DNA of 51,777 nt from Lachnospiraceae bacterium (GTDB lineage: Bacteria; Bacillota_A; Clostridia; Lachnospirales; Lachnospiraceae). A program made the translations under genes and the position numbers. Every line of letters starts with the position of its first letter. Positions within the stretch are counted from its first letter, which is position 1. The notes below the pieces were generated by a model. It ran no database searches. It saw nothing but the letters and a program-made list of their open reading frames with translations, and was not told the DNA's origin. The DNA lies in assembly GCA_028694115.1 (NCBI GenBank), contig JAQUUB010000023.1, positions 1 to 51,777 of the forward strand, read 5' to 3'. This document shows, one piece after another, positions 25,070 through 33,441 of this stretch.

Positions 25070-25882
25070 CTAATTCTTATTGTATCCAAACCGTTCATCA
25101 CGCGTCAACAAAACTCGTTTCCAATGGCTCTCTCTGTTTATTATGACATTATCATTAGTAGTTGATTTATAAATATCTAATACCGAGTATCTGAAATTTG
25201 TCTTTATATATTCCATGGGCAATCCCATTAATTCAACATTTCCACCATGGCCATTATCTACATAATTTCTCCATCTGCCAAGCAACATGTCCTTCCCGTA
25301 TGCGGAACCTACATATCTTTTACCAGTCGCTATGTCAGTAATTAAGTAAACACCTTTCTGATTCTCCAAAGCTGTCTTCCAATCTTTTTTTTCAATAATC
25401 CTATTAAGTTCATTCCATGACAAATTTACATTTTCATATCCTGGAAAAATATCGTCCTCAAATATATCATCAATTATTTCCAAGACTATGCATTCTTCAA
25501 TTACACTTTCAGCTTTCCTTATCATATTTTGCGATTTATTTGAATAACCAACAATTAGCCGTCCAAAGTACTTTCTATATTCCTCAAGTGTACGGTACTC
25601 ATATCCAACTGCGTCATACTTTTCTAAATCCTTAGTTATTTCACTTATGTCAAATAACAACCATTTTTTAGTTTCAATCTTTACAAATCCAATTGCAATC
25701 TGGCCTGCTTTAAAAGATTTTGCTTTTGAATAATTCCAAAACTGTCCGTCATACAGTCTTTGATTTCTCTCTTTAAATAATGTAATTGGATCAAAATCAT
25801 CGCCATTACTTTGATTGAAACGAATTTTTATATCCTTCAATTGATCTTTCGAAAAATTCAAAATGTCATTCAATAAAATCAT
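25070..25882 (-). CDS. GIY-YIG nuclease family protein with novel N-terminal region
   Basis: A 270-residue protein. The C-terminal 95 residues form a GIY-YIG nuclease domain: KGVYLI (Tyr179), KRYVGSA (Tyr190), LGRWRNY (Arg203) and NRESHWK (Glu251), so the catalytic set appears intact. The N-terminal 170 residues (DILNFSKDQLKDIKIRFNQS... then WLLFDISEIT) match nothing I know and could be a targeting domain. The ATG at 25882 has GGAG upstream; earlier ATGs do not. It lies between a caspase-like operon and a dead integrase, a context often seen for restriction or defence nucleases. Confidence 0.75.
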   Translation of the reverse strand: MILLNDILNFSKDQLKDIKIRFNQSNGDDFDPITLFKERNQRLYDGQFWNYSKAKSFKAGQIAIGFVKIETKKWLLFDISEITKDLEKYDAVGYEYRTLEEYRKYFGRLIVGYSNKSQNMIRKAESVIEECIVLEIIDDIFEDDIFPGYENVNLSWNELNRIIEKKDWKTALENQKGVYLITDIATGKRYVGSAYGKDMLLGRWRNYVDNGHGGNVELMGLPMEYIKTNFRYSVLDIYKSTTNDNVIINRESHWKRVLLTRDERFGYNKN

Positions 25883-25999
25883 TATGTTCTCCATTCTCAA
25901 TATTACTTGCTTATTGGTACTTGATGTTCCCAAGCCACTCTAAATATCTATATTTTGCAGGGTGGTGCGTTCCCCTATTTACATTTAAAAGTATTTTAT

Positions 26000-26017
26000 A
26001 AATATGATGGGCAGTTC
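26000..26017. repeat. Short direct repeat, right copy
   Basis: AAATATGATGGGCAGTTC; one mismatch to 23461-23478. It lies between the caspase-like gene and the GIY-YIG gene. A short palindrome AATGAACAGTTCATT (26050-26064) follows. Confidence 0.5.
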
Positions 26018-26109
26018 AATTCCTATAAAATAGCTTGTCTAATATAGATAATGAACAGTTCATTAAGCATCTGATTATGATGAAAGATTTTCGCTTGACA
26101 TTTATACTA

Positions 26110-27495
26110 TTATCCTATCGAGATGATTTGTTGAAATTCAACGGTCTTTCCGCTTATTATTGATGAACTGATATAGGTTCCAGTCAGATTACATCCTCTG
26201 TCACCAATAAGTAATTGTACGTCCTTTGGTTGAACGCTGGCAATCGGCATCGAAATGGTCACATTGTATTCACCACACAGCAAAGCGTCTTTATCCTGTG
26301 TAAAGTACTCACTACAAAAACTTCCATACGGTCGAACTTGTGCTTTAGATTGAGCAGAATATTGTAAATCAGTATTCTTCAACCCTATCATAAGATTCGT
26401 ATTTAATGGCAAGCTAGTTATCCCCTGGATTTTGCAACCATCTGAATCAATACTCGGTTCACATAAGCTAAATGTAACATTTATTTCTTTGCCCGAAGGC
26501 TCCAATGCAATTTTAGATGGGTCATGGTAGAACTCTCCCATCACAACGGCTTTATTTTCGTACATCCAGCGATAGTGTTTAAACTCAAACCCAAACTCAA
26601 GTATCTGATGCAAAATATAGGCTTCAAATTCTGCTTTGTCGCTAAAGTGGATACCGCCTGGCTTTTCACTTTTTTGATGGTGATAGATTCTATAGATTGC
26701 TGAAATAGGGTGCTGGTAATGGTTAGATAAGTATATTAGAGTATCTGCTGTACTATTATCCCTTATCACCTGATAAATATCTTCATTTATCTGATCTTCC
26801 GACATTATGTTGAAAAAGAAATCATCGGTAAGGGAGGTGCTTTCCCAAGGATTCTGTGTTCCCCCGCTTCGAATTAATACATCAGAACGAACTTGCTTAA
26901 ATAAATCTTCAATCTTGACATTCGGCTTATCAATGTGATGGAGTAGACAAGCTGTAAATACACTATTCTCATCTGGCGAAGATGATCCAATCGCAACTGT
27001 GTTAGGTGCTGTTGCAAAGGAGATAAATGTACCACGTCCAGATTTTATTTCAGCCAATCCTCCGCTTAGAACATCCTTTGTAAACGACGGTGATGTTCTG
27101 CAAGCATCCAGAATGATGATGTTTGATTTCTGTGGGTTTTCATACATGTAGTCTACAATAATCCTTATCGGAACTAAGCCCGTGTTTATAAGAATTGACT
27201 TATTTGGTGTTGGGTTACAGTCAATTGGAACAATATAGTTTTCGCCATCGATTTGAACACCATGTCCAGAATAGTAAAGAAGGACTGTCGAGTATGAAAC
27301 TGCTTCAACGAGAAACTTACCAATTAAGTCAAACAAATCAGTACGAGTAAAATCATGCGCAGTAAAAGTGTCAAATCCAAGTACCTTCAAAGTTTTCTCC
27401 ACATCAGAGCCATCTTTCTTACATGAAGGTAGTTGATTACAAAACTGATACTTATCATTGGATACTACAAGGGCAAGTCCTCTGTGTATGTTCAC
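26110..27495 (-). CDS. Caspase-family (C14) peptidase with C-terminal helical and beta-rich domain
   Basis: A 461-residue protein. Residues 1 to about 230 form a caspase/orthocaspase domain: GLALVVSNDKYQ opening, LLYYSGHGVQ with His78, the NYIVPIDCN strand, and IIILDACRTS with Cys132, so the His-Cys dyad is complete. Residues 235-300 look helical and 300-461 look like a beta-sandwich with no family I recognise. Bacterial caspases of this kind act in regulated cell death or immune signalling, usually with partners. It starts with GTG at 27495 (GGAGGAG upstream) and overlaps the preceding 65-residue gene (GTGA), so the two are coupled. No signal peptide. Substrate unknown. Confidence 0.85.
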   Translation of the reverse strand: MNIHRGLALVVSNDKYQFCNQLPSCKKDGSDVEKTLKVLGFDTFTAHDFTRTDLFDLIGKFLVEAVSYSTVLLYYSGHGVQIDGENYIVPIDCNPTPNKSILINTGLVPIRIIVDYMYENPQKSNIIILDACRTSPSFTKDVLSGGLAEIKSGRGTFISFATAPNTVAIGSSSPDENSVFTACLLHHIDKPNVKIEDLFKQVRSDVLIRSGGTQNPWESTSLTDDFFFNIMSEDQINEDIYQVIRDNSTADTLIYLSNHYQHPISAIYRIYHHQKSEKPGGIHFSDKAEFEAYILHQILEFGFEFKHYRWMYENKAVVMGEFYHDPSKIALEPSGKEINVTFSLCEPSIDSDGCKIQGITSLPLNTNLMIGLKNTDLQYSAQSKAQVRPYGSFCSEYFTQDKDALLCGEYNVTISMPIASVQPKDVQLLIGDRGCNLTGTYISSSIISGKTVEFQQIISIG

Positions 27496-27689
27496 TCTTT
27501 CTCCTCCTTATTCATGTAGGACATAAGGATGTTGATAACATTGCCACCATCCGTGTCATATTTATCAGCAAGCCGCCACGCTTCACGTTGCAATAACGGT
27601 AATCCTTTATCAAACGGCATTTTCCCTATTTCTTTTAGTTTCCCAGACATTTCTTGGTATATTGCGTTCTCAATTTCATACTTATTCAT
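27492..27689 (-). CDS. 65-residue helical protein coupled to the caspase-like gene
   Basis: No family recognised. MNKYEIENAIYQEMSGKLKE starts a small charged, probably all-helical protein with LPLLQREAWRLADKYDTDGG and NVINILMSYMNKEEKE. A strong GGAGGAG site precedes the ATG, and its TGA overlaps the GTG of the caspase-like gene by four bases, so the two products are likely made in a set ratio. It could be an adaptor, inhibitor or sensor of the peptidase; this is inference from coupling only. Confidence 0.7.
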   Translation of the reverse strand: MNKYEIENAIYQEMSGKLKEIGKMPFDKGLPLLQREAWRLADKYDTDGGNVINILMSYMNKEEKE

Positions 27690-27738
27690 AACTACTCCTC
27701 CACATAAAAGATAATAAACAAAATTAAATACATATGGT

Positions 27739-28017
27739 TTATCCGTAATATTGATTTATCAATTCCATTCTAAATTTCCAATAAGTAACCGTGTTTTGTT
27801 TTTCGTTCTCACGAGCAGTTCTCATCAGTTCGTTATTCGTAAATATCATGCCATGTGTTCGTAAATCATTGAAATCTGCTTTAGATATTGTAGGGTGGAA
27901 TGAATCTAAACCAGACCCAACGTCTTTTGTAATAATGACATAATTCGAACCGTTATCTAAAATTATGTCATTTTCATTTATAATATAGTTTTCATGTCCT
28001 AATCTAATAATAGCCAT
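27739..28017 (-). CDS. 92-residue unknown protein heading the caspase-like operon
   Basis: No family recognised. The N-terminal 45 residues look beta-rich (AIIRLGHENYIINENDIILD, then NYVIITKDVG) and the C-terminal half helical, ending TVTYWKFRMELINQYYG. GAGGTG precedes the ATG. It is 49 bases upstream of the 65-residue gene on the same strand, so it is probably part of the same operon. A promoter-like block lies 220 bases upstream (28230-28271). Confidence 0.65.
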   Translation of the reverse strand: MAIIRLGHENYIINENDIILDNGSNYVIITKDVGSGLDSFHPTISKADFNDLRTHGMIFTNNELMRTARENEKQNTVTYWKFRMELINQYYG

Positions 28018-28229
28018 TTGTTTTTCACCTCAAATTTTAAAATAAAGCAGTTTTTCGTGTTCATAGGGAGAACAATGTTCAGTGGCCGATTTATTTATAA
28101 ATCTATTTACTCGTTGCTTAATTGCTCAAATCTAACATCTCTTTAAGCACGTTAAGCGCAGTTCAGCTAACTTCTCATTATTGCTATAATCCCTACTCAA
28201 CTTCCCATCCTTCACACCACATACTCGAC

Positions 28230-28271
28230 CTAATTATACCACAGTAGACTAAATCCGCCATATTTATTTCA
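28230..28271 (-). promoter_or_regulatory. Promoter module copy B (extended -10)
   Basis: Minus strand TGG-TATAAT (TATAAT at 28233-28238). It is 34/42 identical to copy A at 14129-14170. It reads towards the caspase-like operon and would give a leader of about 200 bases. Confidence 0.5.
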
Positions 28272-28307
28272 ATATTTTCCCAATACATCACCTGACAGAC
28301 AAACAAA

Positions 28308-28332
28308 GCGCCGGGCGAAAAACGCCCGCCGC
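28308..28332 (-). terminator. GC-rich hairpin, probable terminator of the isochorismatase gene
   Basis: Stem CGGGCG / CGCCCG with a 5-base loop, extended by three pairs beyond one C.C mismatch. On the minus strand it is followed by a T-rich CTTTGTTTGTCT run, 25 bases after the gene's stop. Its GC richness contrasts with the surrounding sequence. Confidence 0.6.
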
Positions 28333-28357
28333 ACTATGCGGTCAATATGAAAAGAAC

Positions 28358-28849
28358 TTAATCTAATAGGTCATTCAAACAAATAATTTTACTGCCTTTA
28401 CTTTCATAATAACGTAGCATTTCGTCAATTTTCCTTTTATCATAACTGGTAATGCAATCGGATAGAACATGAACGTTATAATTTGCTTTGCGTAAGTTAT
28501 AACACGTTGATTTAACACAAGCAACAGCATCTGCTCCTGCTATGTAGAAATCACATATTTCATTTTTACTAATAAAGTCTGTAAATTCTTCACAGCTTAA
28601 TGCGTTTCCTTTGTATTTTGTAAAAATATTTTTGGATACTATTTTCAAGTCTGGAGCTAATTCAGCTCCATAGGTATTGGTTTTAAAAGTCCTCGTACCG
28701 GCTGATAAATTTTCATGCCTAATATAAATAACATGAATACTATTTTTAATTGCCAGGTCAATAGCTTTATTAATATTGCCAATAACTTCCTTGTAATTCT
28801 TTGTTATGTCATTTTGAATATCGATGATTACTAAGGCTTTTTTCTGCAT
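28358..28849 (-). CDS. Isochorismatase-family cysteine hydrolase (nicotinamidase-like)
   Basis: A 163-residue cytoplasmic hydrolase. The catalytic triad positions are visible: Asp in ALVIIDIQNDI, Lys in FTKYKGNAL and Cys in AGADAVACVKSTCYNLRKANY. HVLSDCITSYD follows, as in the family. Members hydrolyse nicotinamide, isochorismate or ureido compounds; the exact substrate is not clear. GGAGG precedes the ATG. It is divergent from a WYL-domain regulator, which likely controls it. Confidence 0.85.
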   Translation of the reverse strand: MQKKALVIIDIQNDITKNYKEVIGNINKAIDLAIKNSIHVIYIRHENLSAGTRTFKTNTYGAELAPDLKIVSKNIFTKYKGNALSCEEFTDFISKNEICDFYIAGADAVACVKSTCYNLRKANYNVHVLSDCITSYDKRKIDEMLRYYESKGSKIICLNDLLD

Positions 28850-28909
28850 GGTATTTCCTCCTGATCGGTAGATTGATTTGTTTTCTTTTCTTTTTTACTA
28901 TACCTCACA

Positions 28910-28935
28910 ATTGTTGACGCCAGTATGGCAACAAT
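28910..28935. promoter_or_regulatory. Inverted repeat between isochorismatase and WYL genes
   Basis: ATTGTTG / CAACAAT arms with a 12-base spacer that itself contains GCC/GGC. It lies over the -35 and spacer of the WYL-gene promoter, a good place for autoregulation. Confidence 0.6.
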
Positions 28936-28942
28936 CTATAAT
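28914..28942 (+). promoter_or_regulatory. Promoter of the WYL regulator gene
   Basis: -35 TTGACG (28914-28919), 17-base spacer, consensus -10 TATAAT (28937-28942). Confidence 0.7.
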
Positions 28943-28974
28943 AATAAAAAGTAATTTTGGAAGGCGGATATCAG

Positions 28975-29907
28975 ATGAAAGTTGACAGGCTTGTTAGCAT
29001 TATTATGATACTCCTTGATAAAAAGCGTATAGGCGCACAGGAGTTAGCAGCTATGTTTGAAGTTTCACCCCGCACAATCTACCGAGACATAGACGCGATC
29101 AACATGGCGGGGATTCCTGTTCACGGATCATCGGGAGTGGGCGGCGGCTTTGAAATTATGCAGAAATACAAGATTGATAGAAAGGTTTTTTCAACTACCG
29201 ACCTTTCCGCTATCTTGATGGGGCTCTCCAGTCTTTCCAACATGATACGAGGTGATGAACTAGTAAACGCCCTTGCGAAAGTCAAGAGTTTTATCCCCGC
29301 CGACAGAGCGAAAGACATTGAATTAAAAGCAAATCAAATATATATAGATTTAAGTCCGTGGATGGGCAACACGAACATACAGCCATATTTAGAAATTATC
29401 AAAACAGCATTACAGGAAAGCAAGCTACTTTCGTTTGAATATGTAGCCCACCACGGAAATAAGACCACACGAACAGTTGAACCGTATCAGCTTGTATTAA
29501 AAAGTAGTCATTGGTATTTGCAAGGGTATTGCCATAAAAGAAATGATTTTCGCTTATTCAGACTATCCCGCATATCAAGCCTACAAATACAAGAGGAATT
29601 TTTTACGCCACGAGATTATCAAAAACCGCAGTTAGATTTTGCTGATGTTTTGGTAACAATGCAAACAAAAATCAAAATTCGTATTCATAAATCTGTCATG
29701 GACAGGGTACTTGATTATTGCACTTATGAACACTTTTCGCCAGACGGTGATGAGCATTACATTGTTAATTTTCCTTTCATAGAGAACGAATACTACTACC
29801 ATATTCTTTTCAGTTTTGGGGATAAATGCGAGTGTTTAGAGCCGTTACATATCCGCACAGAAATGAAGCGTAGAATACATGATATTGCTACCCTATACGA
29901 AAGTTAG
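28975..29907 (+). CDS. WYL-domain transcriptional regulator (YafY/DeoR-type HTH)
   Basis: A 310-residue regulator: N-terminal helix-turn-helix (RLVSIIMILLDKKRIGAQELAAMF... SPRTIYRDIDAINMAGIPV, then GVGGGFEI wing), a central WYL domain (LLSFEYVAHHG... VEPYQLVLKSSHWYLQGYCH, DFRLFRLSRIS) and a WYL C-terminal extension. I start it at the ATG at 28975, preceded by GGAAGG; the frame is open from 28957. WYL proteins sense small ligands or nucleic acids. It is divergent from the isochorismatase-family gene, with an inverted repeat over its own promoter. Confidence 0.9.
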   Translation: MKVDRLVSIIMILLDKKRIGAQELAAMFEVSPRTIYRDIDAINMAGIPVHGSSGVGGGFEIMQKYKIDRKVFSTTDLSAILMGLSSLSNMIRGDELVNALAKVKSFIPADRAKDIELKANQIYIDLSPWMGNTNIQPYLEIIKTALQESKLLSFEYVAHHGNKTTRTVEPYQLVLKSSHWYLQGYCHKRNDFRLFRLSRISSLQIQEEFFTPRDYQKPQLDFADVLVTMQTKIKIRIHKSVMDRVLDYCTYEHFSPDGDEHYIVNFPFIENEYYYHILFSFGDKCECLEPLHIRTEMKRRIHDIATLYES

Positions 29908-29929
29908 TACATAGAGAAAGACACCAAGC

Positions 29930-29955
29930 AAAAAGGAGCTGTCACCAGCTCCTTC
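29930..29955. terminator. Hairpin between the WYL gene and icd
   Basis: Stem AAGGAGCTG / CAGCTCCTT with a TCAC loop. On the minus strand it is followed by TTTTTG, so it best serves as the terminator of icd; in the other direction it may also stop the WYL transcript. Confidence 0.75.
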
Positions 29956-29987
29956 CTCATTTTACCCTATTTACTTCTTAACTTCCC

Positions 29988-31193
29988 TTACATTCTCTCT
30001 ATCGTTTTTCTAATCTCTTTTATAAAGTTTTCACTATTCAGAACCGTCACCTTTTCTAAATCTGTAATTAAAGCCAAATCCTTTGTCATTTTGCCTTCTT
30101 CGATGGTCTGGAGTGTGGCTTTTTCTAACTTGTCTGCAAAATCCATTAATTCTGTGTTTGCGTCGAGCTCACCGCGCTTGCGGAGTGCGCCAGACCATGC
30201 AAAAATGGTTGCAACGGAGTTCGTAGAGGTTTCTTCTCCCTTTAGGTGCTTGTAGTAATGTCTTTGTACCGTTCCATGTGCTGCTTCGTATTCATACACA
30301 CCGCTTGGGGATACGAGGACGGAGGTCATCATTGCGAGGGAACCGCAAGCACTTGATACCATATCACTCATGACATCACCGTCATAATTCTTACAAGCCC
30401 AGATAAATCCACCCTCTGCCTTCATGACACGGGCAACTGCATCATCAATCAAGGTGTAGAAATATTCAATTCCAGCTTCTTCAAACTTTTCTTTATATTC
30501 TGCTTCAAAAATATCTGCAAAGATATCTTTAAAGGTATGATCATATTTTTTTGAGATCGTATCTTTGGTTGCAAACCACAGGCTCTGTTTGGTATCCACC
30601 GCATAGGTGAAGCAGCATCTTGCAAAACTTGAGATTGATTTTTCTGTATTATGCATTCCCTGAATGATTCCAGGCGCGGTAAAGTTATGTATCAATTCTC
30701 TTGTTTCATTTCCATTTTCATCCGTAAAGACAAGTTCTGCCTTTCCGGTACCAGGGATTTTCATCTCTGCATTTTTGTAAACATCGCCGTAGGCATGTCT
30801 TGCAAGGGTAATTGGTTTCGTCCAGTTTTTAACACAAGGAGTGATTCCGTTTACCGTGATGGGTGCACGAAATACCGTACCATCAAGGATTGCACGGATT
30901 GTCCCATTGGGACTTTTCCACATTTCCTTTAAATTATATTCTTTGACTCTTGCTGCATTTGGTGTAATGGTAGCACATTTTACGGCAACACCATATTTTA
31001 ATGTTGCATTTGCACTGTCTGTTGTTACCTGATCATTTGTCTTATTACGATACTCAAGACCTAAGTCATAATATTCTGTTTTTAAATCAACAAAAGGAAG
31101 CAGAAGCTCATCTTTAATTATCTTCCATAGGATTCTGGTCATTTCATCTCCATCCATTTCCACTAATGGAGTGCTCATTTTAATTCTATCCAT
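29988..31193 (-). CDS. icd: NADP-dependent isocitrate dehydrogenase
   Basis: Oxidatively decarboxylates isocitrate to 2-oxoglutarate. The 401-residue protein is of the eukaryotic-like dimeric type: [21 protein letters not shown], the substrate-binding [24 protein letters not shown]-region [41 protein letters not shown] and the [23 protein letters not shown] cofactor loop. AGAGGAG precedes the ATG. It is the third gene of a set with a GntR regulator and Re-citrate synthase, so this operon makes 2-oxoglutarate for glutamate. Confidence 0.95.
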   Translation of the reverse strand: MDRIKMSTPLVEMDGDEMTRILWKIIKDELLLPFVDLKTEYYDLGLEYRNKTNDQVTTDSANATLKYGVAVKCATITPNAARVKEYNLKEMWKSPNGTIRAILDGTVFRAPITVNGITPCVKNWTKPITLARHAYGDVYKNAEMKIPGTGKAELVFTDENGNETRELIHNFTAPGIIQGMHNTEKSISSFARCCFTYAVDTKQSLWFATKDTISKKYDHTFKDIFADIFEAEYKEKFEEAGIEYFYTLIDDAVARVMKAEGGFIWACKNYDGDVMSDMVSSACGSLAMMTSVLVSPSGVYEYEAAHGTVQRHYYKHLKGEETSTNSVATIFAWSGALRKRGELDANTELMDFADKLEKATLQTIEEGKMTKDLALITDLEKVTVLNSENFIKEIRKTIERM

Positions 31194-31268
31194 CTTAGTT
31201 ATTCTCCTCTTTCTTACTTTGATTTCAATTTTTATAAGAATATTTTACCATTTCATTTCCGTAAGTGT

Positions 31269-31964
31269 CTATCCATTTTTTTGACTTTCTACCATGTCCC
31301 TTAGTCCATTGTCAAGGGCATTTTGAAGGGCATTCAGAATATGCTGATGAGCGAGTGATTCTGCCTGATTGGCATCTCCATTCCGAATCGCCTCTGCAAT
31401 CAATCGATGCTCTTCGTTCGAAATTCTGCCTCTCTCCTGCACGGTGACAGACATCTTCCTGATATTATAAACGTATTGATGAAAATCTTTTAGTATATGT
31501 TCTAATTTTTTGCTTCCAGATGCTTCGTACATGATTTCATGAAAATTACTGTCAAGCTCTGTCACTTTATCAAAATGACCTCTTCTGGAATGGAAATCGG
31601 ACATATAACAGCATTCATCCATTGCATCGAGCTGCGCATGCGTGATATTCTTTGTTGCCCAGCTGGCACATAAACCCTCTAGTCTGGAACGAATCTCATA
31701 AATATCAACGACATCCTTAGCCGTAATTCCATCCACATAAGCACCTTTATTGGGAATCAGACTAATCAGACCCTCGAGCTCTAATTGGTGAAACGCTTCC
31801 CTGACTGGAGTCCTGCTGACTCCATATTCTTCCCCAATTGCGTTTTCTTTGAGTTCATCCCCATGCTGATATTTCCCTGTGATAATATCTTCCCTTAATT
31901 TTTGGAACACTTTACCCCTAAGTGAATATTTATCAGATACTTCTTTTTGAATCCGTTCTTCCAT
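31269..31964 (-). CDS. GntR family regulator (FadR/FCD subfamily)
   Basis: A 231-residue regulator with an N-terminal GntR winged helix (KVFQKLREDIITGKYQHGDE... GVSRTPVREAFHQLELEGLI) and an all-helical FCD ligand domain whose metal/ligand histidines show in DSNFHEIMYEASGS and AESLAHQHILNAL. AGGAG precedes the ATG. It lies between Re-citrate synthase and icd in one transcriptional direction. The 38-bp palindrome with core TTGTATACAA upstream of the citrate synthase gene is the expected operator type for this subfamily. The ligand is probably a di- or tricarboxylate (inference). Confidence 0.92.
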   Translation of the reverse strand: MEERIQKEVSDKYSLRGKVFQKLREDIITGKYQHGDELKENAIGEEYGVSRTPVREAFHQLELEGLISLIPNKGAYVDGITAKDVVDIYEIRSRLEGLCASWATKNITHAQLDAMDECCYMSDFHSRRGHFDKVTELDSNFHEIMYEASGSKKLEHILKDFHQYVYNIRKMSVTVQERGRISNEEHRLIAEAIRNGDANQAESLAHQHILNALQNALDNGLRDMVESQKNG

Positions 31965-31977
31965 TCGATTGCTTCTC

Positions 31978-33375
31978 CTAAAGAGTCATGCCAAGCTCCA
32001 TACAACTGTCGGTAATAACGGTTACCAATTCTTCATCCGTTAATACCGTAACGCGGCCTGACTCATATTCTTTGTCTACCCATTCCTTTACCTTTTTGAC
32101 AAGCAGGGAGTTTTTATCTACATGCTTCTCTTCTGGCAGACGATAATAAGTATTAATCCAATGAGCGATTCCAGCAAGACCAGATGTATTTGACACGGCA
32201 CATAATACTGGTCGTCTCAGGAATTTCTCTGTATCAAATATATTGTAGATTTCCTCATTCTTCAAAAGTCCATCGGCATGGATTCCAGCTCTTGTAACAT
32301 TGAAATTTTTGCCTACAAATGGAGTTCTTGGAGGAATCTGATATCCTATTTCTTTCTCATAATATTCTGCAAGCTCTGTGATGATGGTCGTATCCATTCC
32401 ATTCAAATCACCTTTTAGCTGTGCATATTCAAATACCATTGCTTCCAGTGGTGTATTTCCTGTTCTTTCCCCAATACCAAATAATGAGGTATTAATCGCT
32501 GCGCAACCATATAACCATGCGGTCGTCGAATTGGAAACTGCTTTATAGAAATCATTATGACCATGCCATTCGATCATATTCGTTGGCACTCCTGCATGTT
32601 TATGAATTCCGTAGATAATTCCCTGCACAGAACGTGGAATTACGGCACCTGGATAGTTTACACCATATCCCATGGTATCGCAAGCTCTTACTTTGATTGG
32701 AATATTATATTCATTTGATAATTTCATAAGCTCAAGGCAGAAGGGAATGACATATCCATAAATATCTGCACGTGTGATATCTTCTAAATGACATCTGGGT
32801 CTGATTCCTGTTTCCAGACATTCTCTTACAACGCTTAAATAATGCTCCATTGCCTGTCGTCTTGTCATTTTTAATTTATAGAAAATATGGTAATCAGAAC
32901 AGCTAACGAGGATTCCTGTTTCTTTCATCCCAATATCTTTTACTAATTGAAAATCTTCTTTACTAGCTCGAATCCAGCTCGTGATTTCTGGAAACTTATA
33001 TCCTAGCTCCATACATTTATAGACTGCATCACGATCTTTTTTACTATAAAGGAAAAATTCACTTTGGCGAATCATTCCATTTCGACCACCTAGTTTATGT
33101 AAATAGTCAAATATTTTAACCATCTGCTCCGTAGAATAGGGTGCACGGCTCTGCTGTCCATCACGAAATGTGGTATCCGTAATCCATATTTCATTTGGTA
33201 AGTGATGAGGTACGATACGATCATTAAATGCAATCTTTGGTACTTCATCATAAGGAAACATATTACGAAATGTATTTGGATTTGGAACATCTGCAAGATT
33301 GTACATCTTTTCCTCTATCTCAAGTAAATTCGTATGAATATTCATTTTTATAGGTCTATCCCCATTATTTGCCAT
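31978..33375 (-). CDS. Re-type citrate synthase-like enzyme (HMGL/isopropylmalate synthase family)
   Basis: A 465-residue member of the DRE-TIM family. WITDTTFRDGQQSRAPYSTEQ is the catalytic Arg-Asp segment; GIRPRCHLEDITRADIYG, KVRACDTMGYGVNYPG and IEWHGHNDFYKAVSN hold the metal ligands, and GIGERTGNTPLEAMVFEY and GIHADGLLKN follow. The length and sequence style resemble the Re-citrate synthase of clostridia, and the adjoining NADP isocitrate dehydrogenase strongly supports citrate as product. Homocitrate synthase is the main alternative. I start it at the ATG at 33375 (AAAGGA 8 bases upstream); the frame upstream crosses the promoter. Confidence 0.82.
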   Translation of the reverse strand: MANNGDRPIKMNIHTNLLEIEEKMYNLADVPNPNTFRNMFPYDEVPKIAFNDRIVPHHLPNEIWITDTTFRDGQQSRAPYSTEQMVKIFDYLHKLGGRNGMIRQSEFFLYSKKDRDAVYKCMELGYKFPEITSWIRASKEDFQLVKDIGMKETGILVSCSDYHIFYKLKMTRRQAMEHYLSVVRECLETGIRPRCHLEDITRADIYGYVIPFCLELMKLSNEYNIPIKVRACDTMGYGVNYPGAVIPRSVQGIIYGIHKHAGVPTNMIEWHGHNDFYKAVSNSTTAWLYGCAAINTSLFGIGERTGNTPLEAMVFEYAQLKGDLNGMDTTIITELAEYYEKEIGYQIPPRTPFVGKNFNVTRAGIHADGLLKNEEIYNIFDTEKFLRRPVLCAVSNTSGLAGIAHWINTYYRLPEEKHVDKNSLLVKKVKEWVDKEYESGRVTVLTDEELVTVITDSCMELGMTL

Positions 33376-33403
33376 CTTCATTATCCTTTCTATGTGCATA
33401 ATT

Positions 33404-33441
33404 AAATCCATGTATAATTGTATACAATTATACATGGATTT
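33404..33441. promoter_or_regulatory. Perfect 38-bp palindrome, operator of the citrate synthase operon
   Basis: A fully symmetric 38-bp palindrome: 17-bp arms (AAATCCATGTATAATTG on the left) around a TATA centre. Its centre reads AATTGTATACAATT, the classic core for FCD-type GntR regulators, and such a regulator is the next gene of the operon. It lies between the -35 box and the ribosome site. Confidence 0.85.

Larger units (their letters stand above)
28018..28357. other. 340-base non-coding stretch
   Basis: Between the caspase-like operon and the isochorismatase gene. It contains the promoter-like block at 28230-28271 and a GC-rich hairpin at 28308-28332. A minus-strand frame reading CGVKDGKLSRDYSNNEKLAE is open for about 30 residues but has no start or known relative; I do not call it a gene. 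Nothing else was seen. Confidence 0.6.
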
